Origin: SG8-41 sp963699525
Lineage (GTDB): Bacteria > Pseudomonadota > Gammaproteobacteria > Burkholderiales > SG8-41
Reading direction: 5' to 3'
DNA: 64,000 nucleotides
NCBI GenBank assembly: GCA_963699525.1
Contig: CAVOUI010000012.1
Location: 310,001 to 374,000 of the forward strand
Under the pieces are notes generated by a model. The model was not told the DNA's origin, ran no database searches, and saw nothing but the letters and a program-made list of their open reading frames with translations. Numbering within the stretch: position 1 is the first letter of the stretch; every line of letters starts with the position of its first letter. Below are positions 1 through 7,956 of this stretch, piece by piece. The position numbers were made by a program, and so were the translations under genes.

Positions 1-2
1 AG

Positions 3-281
3 GTGCCGGAGGCGCTGCTGCGGGAGGCGGCCGAGTTTCACGCCAGGCTCGATCGCGACATGGACCGGGGCTGGCAGATGAGCCGCCAGTTCGTGGAGCG
101 GCCTGATGCGATGCAGCGCTGCCAGATCGTCGCCGAAAAGCTGTTGACCAGCATCATGCAGGAGAACCAGGCGACCGCCATGCTGATGGCGGGATACATC
201 GCGCTGCGCATGCCCGGTGCGATCGGGGTGGACATCGACACCTCGGGGGAGATGCAGAACACCCAAGTGCTTTACACCTAG
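3..281 (+). CDS. Hypothetical protein, 5' end outside the window
   Basis: The frame is open from the first bases and stops with TAG at 279-281. A GTG at position 3 could be a start, but the gene more likely begins upstream of the window. The visible 92 residues are mostly helical and charged at the N-terminal side, with a hydrophobic stretch (AMLMAGYIALRM) near residues 58-69. I recognise no family. The next gene starts 3 bases after the stop, so the two are probably co-transcribed. Confidence 0.5.
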   Translation: MPEALLREAAEFHARLDRDMDRGWQMSRQFVERPDAMQRCQIVAEKLLTSIMQENQATAMLMAGYIALRMPGAIGVDIDTSGEMQNTQVLYT

Positions 282-284
282 ATC

Positions 285-878
285 ATGACGTTTTCCGGCG
301 GGCGTATCTGCGAAGTCAAGCCCCTGAGCTTCATCTACGAGGTGACGCAGGCGCTCCCGGCCGACGTGTGCCTCGAGGCGATCCGGCGCTTTGAAGCCCG
401 CGCCGATCAGCAGGTTCCCGGCCGCATCGGCCAGGCGGGGGAGGCGGCGCCGGAGGTGAAGCGCTCGACCGACCTGCGCATCAGCGGGCGCGAGGACTGG
501 CGCGACCTCGACCAGGCGCTTTCGCGGCAGCTCGTGTCGACGTTTAATGAGTTCGCCCGCGAGTTCCCGTTTTTTGCCGCCAACTCCTTCAAGGACCTCG
601 GCTACAACCTTCAGCGCACGCTTCCCGGAGAGTATTACCATTGGCACGTGGATTCCGGACCGGGACCGTTCAGCGAGCGCCAGCTGGTCGCGATCTGGTA
701 CTTGAACGATGTGCCGGGACCGGGCGGTGAGACCGAGTTTCCGCTGCAGGAAGTTACGATCCGGCCGGTGCAGGGCAAGCTGATTCTTTTTCCGCCGTTC
801 TGGACTCATGTTCATCGCGGCGTCATGCTGCAAGAGGGCGTCAAGTACCTCGCCACCACATGGATCTGCTTCGCGTGA
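285..878 (+). CDS. 2-oxoglutarate/Fe(II)-dependent oxygenase, prolyl hydroxylase-like
   Basis: This 197-residue protein has the Fe(II)-binding HxD motif of the double-stranded beta-helix oxygenases at about H121-D123 (context YYHWHVDSG). Candidate distal histidines are H175/H177 in FWTHVHRG, and the C-terminal strand holds a basic residue (GVKYLATTW) where 2-oxoglutarate is usually bound. The stretch GGETEFPLQ is typical of prolyl-4-hydroxylase-type members. The substrate cannot be told from the sequence. The ATG follows the upstream stop by 3 bases, and a DsrC-family gene begins 14 bases downstream, so it sits in a small operon with sulfur-related genes. Confidence 0.75.
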   Translation: MTFSGGRICEVKPLSFIYEVTQALPADVCLEAIRRFEARADQQVPGRIGQAGEAAPEVKRSTDLRISGREDWRDLDQALSRQLVSTFNEFAREFPFFAANSFKDLGYNLQRTLPGEYYHWHVDSGPGPFSERQLVAIWYLNDVPGPGGETEFPLQEVTIRPVQGKLILFPPFWTHVHRGVMLQEGVKYLATTWICFA

Positions 879-891
879 GCCGGGCCCGGAT

Positions 892-1236
892 ATGCGGTTC
901 GAGGTCAACGGCAGGATCATCGAGACCGACGAGCAGGGGTATTTGCTCGACCTCGACGACTGGAGCGAGGACTTCGCCCGCGCGCTGGCGCGGCACGACG
1001 GGATCGAGCTCTACGTGGATCATTGGGAGTTGATCTGGTACTTTCGCGACTACTACGAGCAGACCCGGAGCCTTCCGACCATGCACCGGATGGTCTTGGA
1101 GCTGGGAAAGCGCCAGGGCGAGCGCTTTCGCGACCGCAAGGCCTACGAGAAGCACATCTACCGCCTGTTCCCGGCCGATCCGGTGCGCGAGGTGTGCAAG
1201 CTGGCGGGCCTGCCGATGCCGCAGCCTGATACGTGA
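892..1236 (+). CDS. DsrC/TusE-family protein lacking the penultimate cysteine
   Basis: The 114-residue protein aligns along its whole length with DsrC (N-terminal VNGRIIETDEQGYLLD, central DHWELIWYFRDYYEQ). The C-terminal arm retains the upstream cysteine (C102, VCKLAGLP) but ends in PQPDT, so the penultimate cysteine needed for DsrC disulfide or trisulfide chemistry is absent. Members of this kind are thought to be regulatory (RspA-like) rather than sulfur carriers; that is family knowledge, not shown here. I chose the ATG at 892 because homology begins there; an upstream in-frame start would overlap the oxygenase gene by about 70 bases. Confidence 0.85.
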   Translation: MRFEVNGRIIETDEQGYLLDLDDWSEDFARALARHDGIELYVDHWELIWYFRDYYEQTRSLPTMHRMVLELGKRQGERFRDRKAYEKHIYRLFPADPVREVCKLAGLPMPQPDT

Positions 1237-1259
1237 GAGCGCATGCTGGAGAAATGAAG

Positions 1260-1574
1260 ATGGCTCAGAATGGTTGCAGTGCGCTCGAGCCCTACGCCTT
1301 GCGCGTGCTCGGCGACAGCATGGAACCCGAATTTCCGGATGGCTGCGTGATCATCGTCGATCCCGGCCACGCTCCGCACGACGGGTCGTACGTCGTCGTC
1401 GAGTATGCGGGTGACGTCTTTTTCCGGCAGCTCGTCATCGACGGCGAGCGCCGCTTCCTGAAGCCCCTCAATCCGAAGTACGGCGCCTTCGAGCTCCTTC
1501 CCCCCTACACCCTGCGCGGCGGCGTGGTCCAGCGCAGCGGCGCGCGGCGCTCCCAGCACAAGCACTACGATTGA
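1260..1574 (+). CDS. S24/LexA-like peptidase fold protein without HTH and with altered catalytic lysine
   Basis: This 104-residue protein resembles only the C-terminal domain of LexA/UmuD/phage repressors. It has the serine motif LGDSMEP (S20), and GDVFFRQL aligns with the strand that carries the catalytic lysine (VKRL in LexA). The lysine position is arginine (R56), so self-cleavage may be lost or altered. There is no N-terminal DNA-binding domain. GGAGAA at 1248-1253 sits 6 bases before the ATG at 1260, favouring it over the ATG at 1254. It follows a dsrC-like gene and converges on another one. Confidence 0.65.
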   Translation: MAQNGCSALEPYALRVLGDSMEPEFPDGCVIIVDPGHAPHDGSYVVVEYAGDVFFRQLVIDGERRFLKPLNPKYGAFELLPPYTLRGGVVQRSGARRSQHKHYD

Positions 1575-1582
1575 AGGGCGCG

Positions 1583-1925
1583 CTAGTAGCCGCCCTTGCG
1601 CAGGCTCTCCGGGAGCCCCGCGATCTTGCCGGCCTGCTTGGAGGGGTTGCCCGGGTAGAGATCGAACAAGGTCTTGTTGTCGACCTTGCGGCCCACCCAT
1701 TTTTCCTGCATCGCCTTGAGGATCGCGCGGTTGTTCGGCTGCTCGCCGTTGTGGTTGAAGTAGGCGTCGCGCAGGTATTCGATCACGTCCCAGTGGTCCG
1801 CAGTGAGGGTGAGGCCCTCCGCAGCCGCGATCGCCTCGGCGACGTCCTTGTCCCAGTCCTCCGGCGACGCCAGAAAGCCGTTATCCGTCGCCTGCGAGTA
1901 CTTTCCCTTTCACTTCATACGCCAT
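1583..1925 (-). pseudogene. DsrC/TusE-family gene (RspA-like) broken by a +1 frameshift near its start
   Basis: Reading from the ATG at 1925 gives MAYEVKGKVLA and then a stop 14 codons in. Shifting by one base at about 1890 restores a full DsrC-like frame (TDNGFLASPEDWDKDVAEA, then DHWDVIEYLRDAYFNHNG) to TAG at 1583. Removing one G from the GCAGGCG context is enough to join the frames. The reconstructed protein of about 113 residues has no cysteine: the usual upstream Cys is Gly (QAGKIAGLP) and the C-terminus is LRKGGY. It could be a real pseudogene or an indel error, which I favour because the rest of the frame is intact. It converges with the S24-like gene, 8 bases apart. Confidence 0.75.
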
Positions 1926-2026
1926 GGTTCCCCCTGTCGTGATCGTCATGCTGCGCCCGCGTTGAAACGCGGGCAAAATACGGTCCATTGATCCGGCGAT
2001 CGCCGGATGTTCCTGGAGAAAATCCC

Positions 2027-2419
2027 ATGTTCGACCCCATTACGCTGCCGTTCGGCGCCAAGATGCTGTTCAATACTGTCACGCTCAAGCCGGGCGTCAA
2101 GTTCGAGGAAGTGGAACTGGCCGTGGGCGAGATGTGCAACGTCGTCAAGGAGACCTACGGCGGCGAGAAGGGCGGGTTCATCGCCGGCCAGGTGTTCAGG
2201 TTCTCCGGATTCGTTTCGGACCAGGGATCGCTCAGCGCGTCGCGCACCGCGGACGAGCATTACGTCATCGTCACCTACTGGCGCTCGTTCGAGGAACACG
2301 AGAAATCGCACGCCGACCGGACCTTCGCCAACAAGTTCGAGGCGCTGGCGAAGATGTGCTCCGATACCAAGGAGCTGGGCTACGAAATGTTGTGGCAGGG
2401 CGCGCCGGAGGGGCACTAG
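2027..2419 (+). CDS. Small dimeric alpha/beta-barrel (antibiotic-biosynthesis-monooxygenase-like) protein
   Basis: The protein is 130 residues from the ATG at 2027, with GGAGAA about 6 bases upstream. A beta-alpha-beta pattern ending in EHYVIVTYWRSFEEHEKSH resembles ABM/ferredoxin-like dimeric barrel proteins, where a strand ending in xxYWxS precedes a helix with E/H residues. One cysteine lies in the N-terminal third (GEMCNVV) and one in the C-terminal part (AKMCSDTK). The function is unknown. It is divergent from the broken DsrC-like gene, so the 101 bases between 1926 and 2026 probably hold both promoters; no convincing consensus was found there. Confidence 0.6.
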   Translation: MFDPITLPFGAKMLFNTVTLKPGVKFEEVELAVGEMCNVVKETYGGEKGGFIAGQVFRFSGFVSDQGSLSASRTADEHYVIVTYWRSFEEHEKSHADRTFANKFEALAKMCSDTKELGYEMLWQGAPEGH

Positions 2420-2498
2420 CGCCTCCGCGGGTCCGTTTTGATGTCTGGCTGCGGCGGACACGTTCGGTCTAGCCTGGTCAGTTCCTGCGCCTTGCACC

Positions 2499-3176
2499 CT
2501 AATCCGGCCGCGAGCGCAGGTCGCCAATCGCCTTGTGGGGAATGAACAGCCCGCAACCAAGCTTGCGCCCGGCGCCCAGGCCCTGTTGCTGCAGCAGCAC
2601 CGATTGGCTGCGCGTTAAGCCGGCGAGCATCAGGCTGCGGGTTTGAAGCGTGCTCCCCGGCGTTGCGATCGGGGTCATCAACCCGCAGAGCATCTCCTCG
2701 GGCTCGATGTCGAGCGCGTCGAGCTGTTCGGTAGCGGCCAGCCTGAATTCGGATTCACCGTCGCATCCGGCCAGCAGGACGCAGTGCGAAATGAGGGTCG
2801 TGATCCGCGACAGCGGCCGCGCGGAAAGCCGGTCCACGCGCAGCGCATGGCCGGCGACATCCAGGGTGCGGCCCAGCAGGGCCGCGGCGGCCTCCAGCCG
2901 GTGCTGCGGCAGGCGCAGCACGAGCCGGGTGCGCTGTGACAGATGCAGCAGCATGTCCGGGCCTTCCGGACGCATCCAGCCGCTGCCGGATTCCGCGGCG
3001 CGGATGATGTGCAGCCCGGCGCGCGGCTCGGCGGCAAACCAGGGCAGCGCCGCCTGGACCGCCTGCGACAGCGCGTAGGCATGATCGACCGGCAGGGTAC
3101 GGCAGGAGATCGCGAATACCGCGTCCACGATATCGCCGGAAGAGGGCTCCACTGCGCTGTCGTCTTCCCGAAGCAT
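2499..3176 (-). CDS. Cas6/Cmx6-like protein, orphan (no CRISPR array or other cas genes in the window)
   Basis: The 225-residue product has the layout of the Cas6-related Cmx6 family known from type I-MYXAN systems. It has an N-terminal ferredoxin-like half (PVDHAYALSQAVQAALPW, then GLHIIRAAESGSGW), a middle strand RLVLRLPQHRL, and a glycine-rich end GCGLFIPHK. Family assignment is from memory of these motifs and should be confirmed by profile search. No direct repeats of CRISPR type occur in the window. The ATG at 3176 lies 5 bases after the stop of the upstream helical-repeat gene; a GTG at 3227 would overlap that gene. It is the last gene of a minus-strand cassette that starts with the TauD-like dioxygenase. 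Confidence 0.6.
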   Translation of the reverse strand: MLREDDSAVEPSSGDIVDAVFAISCRTLPVDHAYALSQAVQAALPWFAAEPRAGLHIIRAAESGSGWMRPEGPDMLLHLSQRTRLVLRLPQHRLEAAAALLGRTLDVAGHALRVDRLSARPLSRITTLISHCVLLAGCDGESEFRLAATEQLDALDIEPEEMLCGLMTPIATPGSTLQTRSLMLAGLTRSQSVLLQQQGLGAGRKLGCGLFIPHKAIGDLRSRPD

Positions 3177-3181
3177 CGCGC

Positions 3182-3904
3182 TCAATCCACCGGCAAGGCG
3201 GCCTGCAGGGCCGCGCGGTCGAACCACCAGTCCTCCTGCACCAGCACATCGACGATATTGCGCAGGCGCGGCAGGAACAGCGCCGGGTCGTTGAGCTCCA
3301 TATCCTCGATCCAGCGGTTGAAGTCCTCCTGGCTTTCGACGCCGCTGTGCCGGCGCGCCACCGTGGCGAGCACCTGGTTGGTGTAGAGGAGGAGGTGCTC
3401 GCGCTGCGGCTCCCGGGCGCGCAGGTCGACGAGGTAGTGGGCAGTGACCGCAGCGACCGCGGCGCCGTCGGCGTCGGGTGGCGTCTCATCGACCACGTGC
3501 TGCAGCAGCGCGACGCTCAGCTCCGGATCGACCGGGTAGGTGACCGCGAGCCAGACCCCCTGACCGAGCGCGGCAAGCGACAGCGGCTGATCGCAGAGGA
3601 ACAGGATGTCGCAAGCCTGGGCCGCGCCTTCCCAGGCCTGCTCGGCGAGGTACAGGTCGAACGCCGCGCGCGCCGCCGCCCAGGCTTCGAGCCGATTCTC
3701 GAGGCGCACCAGGGCGCGGCCGAGCTGCAGCAGCAGGTCGGCACGCCGCAGCGTCTCGGCATCGGGAGATAGCTCCGCGAGCTGGCCGCGCAGGTCGGAG
3801 ACCAGGCGCTCGAGCATGCCGGTCGATTCTCTGGCGTCCTCGCTGCTGTCGGCGTTGCCGACGGCGGGATCTTCCTTGATGTACTTGAGGGGGATGTATT
3901 TCAT
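3182..3904 (-). CDS. Helical-repeat (TPR-like) protein of unknown function
   Basis: The protein is 240 residues from the ATG at 3904 (MKYIPLKYIKED), preceded by a GGGAGG-type ribosome site. Residues about 55-110 (LLLQLGRALVRLENRLEAW, AFDLYLAEQAWEGAAQ) alternate in the way of tetratricopeptide helices. The rest is also predicted helical, with a WIEDMELNDPALFL segment near the C-terminus. No catalytic motif is visible. It lies between the TauD-like gene (31 bases) and the Cas6-like gene (5 bases), so the three are very likely one transcript. It may be a scaffold or partner for its neighbours, which is inference only. Confidence 0.6.
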   Translation of the reverse strand: MKYIPLKYIKEDPAVGNADSSEDARESTGMLERLVSDLRGQLAELSPDAETLRRADLLLQLGRALVRLENRLEAWAAARAAFDLYLAEQAWEGAAQACDILFLCDQPLSLAALGQGVWLAVTYPVDPELSVALLQHVVDETPPDADGAAVAAVTAHYLVDLRAREPQREHLLLYTNQVLATVARRHSGVESQEDFNRWIEDMELNDPALFLPRLRNIVDVLVQEDWWFDRAALQAALPVD

Positions 3905-3935
3905 CCGGTGCCGGCCTCCCGCGAGCGGGGCCGCG

Positions 3936-4847
3936 TCAGCGCGCGGCGCCCTCGGCGATGCGGTCGAGATACCGCGCGCGATAGACGAGCCGTCCCCGGC
4001 CAGGCGCGGGATCGTCGGTAAAGGCGCTGCGATCGTGCAGCACGTTGTTGCAGACGAGGCCCTGGCCGCCGGCGAGCCGCAGCGAAAACACGTACGGCGA
4101 ATCGGCTTCGAGCACGCGATTGAGAAACTGCACCGCGGCGCGTGTCGTCGGGTCCGGCCGCCATTCGATGCTGCGCGTGCGCGCGGTGTAGCGCATGTGC
4201 AGCGCGCCGGCGTGGACCGAGAACACCGGGCCGGTCTGCGCCGGCCGCAGCTCGACGCCATCCGCAGCATGCGCGGGAATCGTCATCGCATCGGGCGCCG
4301 AGAGCGCCCTCACATACTCGGGGTCGGCATCGCGCAGCAGGATGTAGGCGATCTCCGGATCGAGCAGGCGGTTCTCGCCACCCGCCGCGGCGGGCCGCAC
4401 GCAGTGCAGGATGAATGCGTGGATGCGCTCGCCGGGGAGGTTGTAGTAGCCGTCGGTGTGCCACAGCAGGCGCCGGTTGGAGTAGGGAATGAAGCCCGCT
4501 GCCGCTTTTTCCGGCGTCGTCTCGAGCGAGCTGATGCCGTCCTCGTCCGCGAGCGGGTTCGCATGCAGGCGCGTCAAGCCCAGGCGCGCGCCCAGGCGGA
4601 GCGCAATGTCCTTGTCGGCGAGGCCGGCGAGCGGACTGGCATAGACGGCCATGTTCGCTGCGCGGCAGACGCGCTGGATTTTCCGGACCTCGGCTTCGCT
4701 GAGGTTGCGCGGATCGCGCACCTCGACGATCAGGTCCTCGGCGCGGCGCGGATAGCCTGCGAGCTTGCGCTCGCGCCAGCGCGCGTACGCCGGCGTGCGC
4801 TCGGGCGCAAAGGGCTGCTCGCAGATGACGGATAAGGCGGCGCTCAT
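3936..4847 (-). CDS. TauD/TfdA-family 2-oxoglutarate dioxygenase
   Basis: The 303-residue protein has the family iron-binding HxD in LLWHTDGYYN (about residues 133-136). The distal histidine is probably in the C-terminal part (NNVLHDRSAF), and the 2-oxoglutarate-binding arginine region is VYRARYLDR. TauD-family enzymes hydroxylate small organic acids, including sulfonates such as taurine to release sulfite. The location beside dsr genes makes an organosulfur substrate attractive but unproven. It is the first gene of the minus-strand cassette and diverges from dsrA across a 261-base intergenic region. Confidence 0.75.
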   Translation of the reverse strand: MSAALSVICEQPFAPERTPAYARWRERKLAGYPRRAEDLIVEVRDPRNLSEAEVRKIQRVCRAANMAVYASPLAGLADKDIALRLGARLGLTRLHANPLADEDGISSLETTPEKAAAGFIPYSNRRLLWHTDGYYNLPGERIHAFILHCVRPAAAGGENRLLDPEIAYILLRDADPEYVRALSAPDAMTIPAHAADGVELRPAQTGPVFSVHAGALHMRYTARTRSIEWRPDPTTRAAVQFLNRVLEADSPYVFSLRLAGGQGLVCNNVLHDRSAFTDDPAPGRGRLVYRARYLDRIAEGAAR

Positions 4848-4987
4848 GGACGCGGCTGGGGCCGGTAGCGGGAACGTAACTCATTGTCGCCGCCATTAGA
4901 ACTGTCGCGTTGCCGCGCGGACCGACCCCGGATAACGATACAACTTGTTGACATCCATACCATTTATCAAGCAGTCGGTGCCGCGTC

Positions 4988-5015
4988 TATCCCCAAAGGG
5001 GGATACCCCCGGGTA
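4988..5015. promoter_or_regulatory. Inverted repeats in the region upstream of dsrA
   Basis: The 261 bases between the TauD-like gene and dsrA (4848-5108) contain the perfect inverted repeat TATCCCC-aaag-GGGGATA (4988-4994 and 4999-5005). Overlapping it is a second imperfect one, TACCC-cc-GGGTA (5004-5008, 5011-5015). They lie about 95-120 bases before the dsrA start and could be an operator for either divergent gene. A TTGACA at 4948-4953 has no good -10 at the right distance. A TACACT at 5060-5065 could be a -10 for dsrA, with only a weak -35 (CTGACG at 5035-5040). Confidence 0.35.
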
Positions 5016-5108
5016 CGGCTATCTCCAATGACCCCTGACGGGGCGTAAATGCCCGTCGTTACACTTGTCTGTTATCGTTGCTTGGTTGCACTCTCTGGAG
5101 GCCCGTCC

Positions 5109-6419
5109 ATGTCCGAAGCGCAGAAGCCGCCCAAGAACCCCGAACGGCACAGTACCTACCTGCCCAAGGAAAAAAAGTCTACCAAGGCGTTTCATCCGAC
5201 GCCCATGCTCGACCAGCTCGAGTCGGGTCCGTGGCCGAGCTTCGTCACCGGCTTGAAGCGCCTGGCGCACGAGAACAACATGATGGTCGACCTGCTCGGC
5301 CAGCTCGAGCACTCCTACAAGACGCGCCTCGGCTACTGGAAGGGCGGCACGGTGTCGGTGTTCGGCTATGGCGGCGGCATCATCCCGCGCTTCTCGGAAG
5401 TCGCAGCCATGTTCCCCGAGTCCAAGGAGTTCCATACGCTGCGCGTGCAGCCGCCGGCGGGCAACCACTACACGACCCGGCTGCTGCGCCAGCTTTCCAG
5501 CTCGTGGAGAAAGTGGGGTTCCGGGCTGATCGCGTTTCATGGCCAGACCGGCAACATCATGTTCATCGGCGCCTCGACCGAGAACACGCAGCATTTCTTC
5601 GACGAGATCAATGAGTACGGCTTCGACCTCGGCGGAGCGGGCCCCTGCGTGCGCACCGCGATGTCGTGCGTCGGCGCGGCGCGCTGCGAGCAGTCGTGCA
5701 CCAACGAGATGCGGATCCACCGCACGCTGGTCAACAACTTCATCGACGACATGCACCGCCCGGCGCTGCCCTACAAGTTCAAGTTCAAGGTCTCGGGCTG
5801 CCCGAACGACTGCATGAACTCGATCCAGCGCGCGGATTTCGCCGTGATCGGCACCTGGCGCGACGACATGCAGGTCGACCCGAAGGGCGTCAAGGCGTAT
5901 ATCGAAAGCCATGGGCGCAAGTACACCATCGACAACGTCATCGCGCGCTGCCCGACCCGGGCGCTCTCGCTCAACGACGACGACACCCTCGAGGTCGACA
6001 ACAAGAGCTGCGTGCGCTGCATGCATTGCATCAACGTCATGACCAAGGCGTTGAAGCCCGGCAAGGACCGCGGCGTCACGGTCCTGATCGGCGGCAAGCG
6101 CACCCTCAAGATCGGCGACATCATGGGAACGGTCATCGTGCCGTTCATGAAGATGGAGACCGACGAGGATTTTGCAAAGCTGCGCGAGCTGGCCGCCACC
6201 GTCATCGATTTCTGGGCCGAGAACGGCCTGGAGCACGAGCGCTGCGGCGAGATGATCGAGCGCATCGGCCTCGCCGCATTCCTGGAAGGCATCGGCGTGG
6301 AGGTCGACCCCAACATGATCAGCCACCCCCGCACCAGCTCCTACGTGCGCATGGACGACTGGGACCAGGAAGCGCAGAAGTGGATCGAGCGCAAGGGCAA
6401 GCAGCAGGCGGCGGCCTAG
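5109..6419 (+). CDS. dsrA: Reverse-type dissimilatory sulfite reductase alpha subunit
   Basis: DsrA forms the cytoplasmic alpha2beta2 siroheme enzyme with DsrB; in sulfur oxidisers it runs in reverse, oxidising DsrC-bound sulfur to sulfite. The 436-residue length is normal. The siroheme/[4Fe-4S] cysteines are seen in CVGAARCEQSCTNE and VSGCPNDCMNS. The inserted ferredoxin domain has CVRCMHCINVM with further cysteines outside it. I chose the ATG at 5109 because GGAGG lies 9 bases upstream; a start at 5049 would add a tail not typical of the family. It is the first gene of a cluster running to dsrR. Confidence 0.97.
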   Translation: MSEAQKPPKNPERHSTYLPKEKKSTKAFHPTPMLDQLESGPWPSFVTGLKRLAHENNMMVDLLGQLEHSYKTRLGYWKGGTVSVFGYGGGIIPRFSEVAAMFPESKEFHTLRVQPPAGNHYTTRLLRQLSSSWRKWGSGLIAFHGQTGNIMFIGASTENTQHFFDEINEYGFDLGGAGPCVRTAMSCVGAARCEQSCTNEMRIHRTLVNNFIDDMHRPALPYKFKFKVSGCPNDCMNSIQRADFAVIGTWRDDMQVDPKGVKAYIESHGRKYTIDNVIARCPTRALSLNDDDTLEVDNKSCVRCMHCINVMTKALKPGKDRGVTVLIGGKRTLKIGDIMGTVIVPFMKMETDEDFAKLRELAATVIDFWAENGLEHERCGEMIERIGLAAFLEGIGVEVDPNMISHPRTSSYVRMDDWDQEAQKWIERKGKQQAAA

Positions 6420-6441
6420 GACCGGAACAGAGGAGATCGCA

Positions 6442-7542
6442 ATGGCACAGCAGGCGGCCCCGGCGGCGGAAAAGAAGCAGATGCGCGCGCCGATCGAGAG
6501 CGGATGCCCCGACGGCATGCAGTACATGCACCCGCTGATGGTGAAGAACTTCGGCCACTGGAAGTACCACGACCGGCCACGCCCGGGCGTGCTGCACCAT
6601 GTGGCCTACTCGGGAGACGAGATCTGGACGGTGCGCGTCGGCACCCAGCGCCAGCTCGGGCCCTACGAGATCAATCTCCTGTGCGACATCATCGACAAAT
6701 ATGGCGAAGGCTACGTGCGCTTCACCATCCGCTCGAACATGGAGGTCATGGTTTCCAAGTGGGAGAAGGTCGGCCCGCTGATCCAGGCCTTCAACGACGC
6801 GGGCTACCCGGTCGGCGGCACCGGCAATTCCGTGACCATGATCTCGCACACGCAGGGCTGGCTCCACTGCGATATCCCGGGCACCGACGCCTCCGGGGTG
6901 GTGAAGTCGCTGATGGACGAGCTCTACGAGGAGTTCATCAAGGAGGAGATGCCGAACCGCGTGCACATCACGACCTCCTGCTGCCAGATCAACTGCGGCG
7001 GCCAGGGCGACATCGCGATCAACGTCCAGCACACCAAGCCGCCGAAGATCAACCACGATCTGGTCGCCAACGTCTGCGAGCGCCCCTCGGTCGTGGCGCG
7101 CTGCCCGGTGGCGGCCATCCGCCCGGCGATGGTGAACGGCAAGCCTTCGCTCGAGGTGGACGAGAAGAAGTGCATCTGCTGCGGCGCCTGCTATCCGCCG
7201 TGCCCGCCGATGCAGATCAATGATCCGGTGCACTCGAAGCTCGCCATCTGGGTGGGCGGCAAGAACTCCAACGCCCGCTCCAAGCCGATGTTCCAGAAGC
7301 TGGTCGCGGCGGGGCTTCCCAACAACCCGCCGCGCTGGCCCGAGGTCGCCGCGGTGGTGAAGAAGATCCTCTACACCTACAAGAAGGATGCGCGCGACTG
7401 GGAGCGCGTCGGCGACTGGGTGGAGCGCATCGGCTGGCCGCGGTTCTTCGAGCTGACGGGGCTGCCGTTCACCAAGTACCACATCGACAACTGGCGCGGA
7501 GCGCGCAACAGCCTCAACGCCTCGGCCCACATCCGCTTCTGA
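6442..7542 (+). CDS. dsrB: Reverse-type dissimilatory sulfite reductase beta subunit
   Basis: DsrB pairs with DsrA and carries the catalytically active siroheme. The 366-residue product has TSCCQINCGG and CERPSVVARCPVAAI, the cluster-binding cysteines. It is followed by a ferredoxin insertion with CICCGACYPPCPPMQI. The start ATG lies 22 bases after the dsrA stop, with AGAGGAGA just upstream. The order dsrAB followed by dsrEFH marks the oxidative branch of the enzyme. Confidence 0.97.
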   Translation: MAQQAAPAAEKKQMRAPIESGCPDGMQYMHPLMVKNFGHWKYHDRPRPGVLHHVAYSGDEIWTVRVGTQRQLGPYEINLLCDIIDKYGEGYVRFTIRSNMEVMVSKWEKVGPLIQAFNDAGYPVGGTGNSVTMISHTQGWLHCDIPGTDASGVVKSLMDELYEEFIKEEMPNRVHITTSCCQINCGGQGDIAINVQHTKPPKINHDLVANVCERPSVVARCPVAAIRPAMVNGKPSLEVDEKKCICCGACYPPCPPMQINDPVHSKLAIWVGGKNSNARSKPMFQKLVAAGLPNNPPRWPEVAAVVKKILYTYKKDARDWERVGDWVERIGWPRFFELTGLPFTKYHIDNWRGARNSLNASAHIRF

Positions 7543-7551
7543 GCGGCGGGC

Positions 7552-7944
7552 ATGAAGTTCGGCATCCTGGTCAATGAAGGGCCGTATACCCACGAGGCTT
7601 CGGACACGGCTTACCAGTTCGTCAAGGCGGCGCTGGCGAAGGGGCACGAGATTTACCGCGTGTTTTTCTATCACGACGGCGTGAACAACGGCACGCGGCT
7701 CACCGTGCCGCCGCAGGACGAGCGCAACATCGTCAAGCGCTGGAGCGAGCTGGCCGCGCGGCACAAGCTCGACCTCGTGGTGTGCATCGCCGCCGCGCAG
7801 CGCCGCGGCCTGATGGACGCAGCCGAGGCCAAGCGCCACGGCAAGGACGCCGACAACATCGCGCCGGGGTTCCGCATTTCGGGCCTGGGCCAGTTGATCG
7901 AAGCCGGCATCCAGGCCGACCGCTTCGTGGTGTTCGGCGGCTGA
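7552..7944 (+). CDS. dsrE: Sulfurtransferase subunit DsrE
   Basis: DsrE is the persulfide-carrying subunit of the cytoplasmic hexamer DsrE2F2H2, which passes sulfur to DsrC. The 130-residue protein starts MKFGILVNEGPYTHEASD and has the conserved cysteine at position 78 (DLVVCIAAAQRRG), the same number as in Allochromatium vinosum. It follows dsrB by 9 bases. DsrEFH occurs in sulfur oxidisers and not in sulfate reducers, so its presence sets the direction of the pathway. Confidence 0.95.
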   Translation: MKFGILVNEGPYTHEASDTAYQFVKAALAKGHEIYRVFFYHDGVNNGTRLTVPPQDERNIVKRWSELAARHKLDLVVCIAAAQRRGLMDAAEAKRHGKDADNIAPGFRISGLGQLIEAGIQADRFVVFGG

Positions 7945-7956
7945 GGAGAAGAGGGC

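Noticed and set aside
808..891. Longer start for the first DsrC-like gene
   Set aside because: It overlaps the 2-oxoglutarate oxygenase gene, and the extra residues have no DsrC similarity; the ATG at 892 is at the start of homology.
2499..4847. A CRISPR array accompanying the Cas6-like gene
   Set aside because: No regularly spaced direct repeats were seen in this region or elsewhere in the window.
4948..4953. TTGACA as the -35 of dsrA
   Set aside because: No acceptable -10 hexamer occurs 16-18 bases downstream; the site is noted only as part of the intergenic description.
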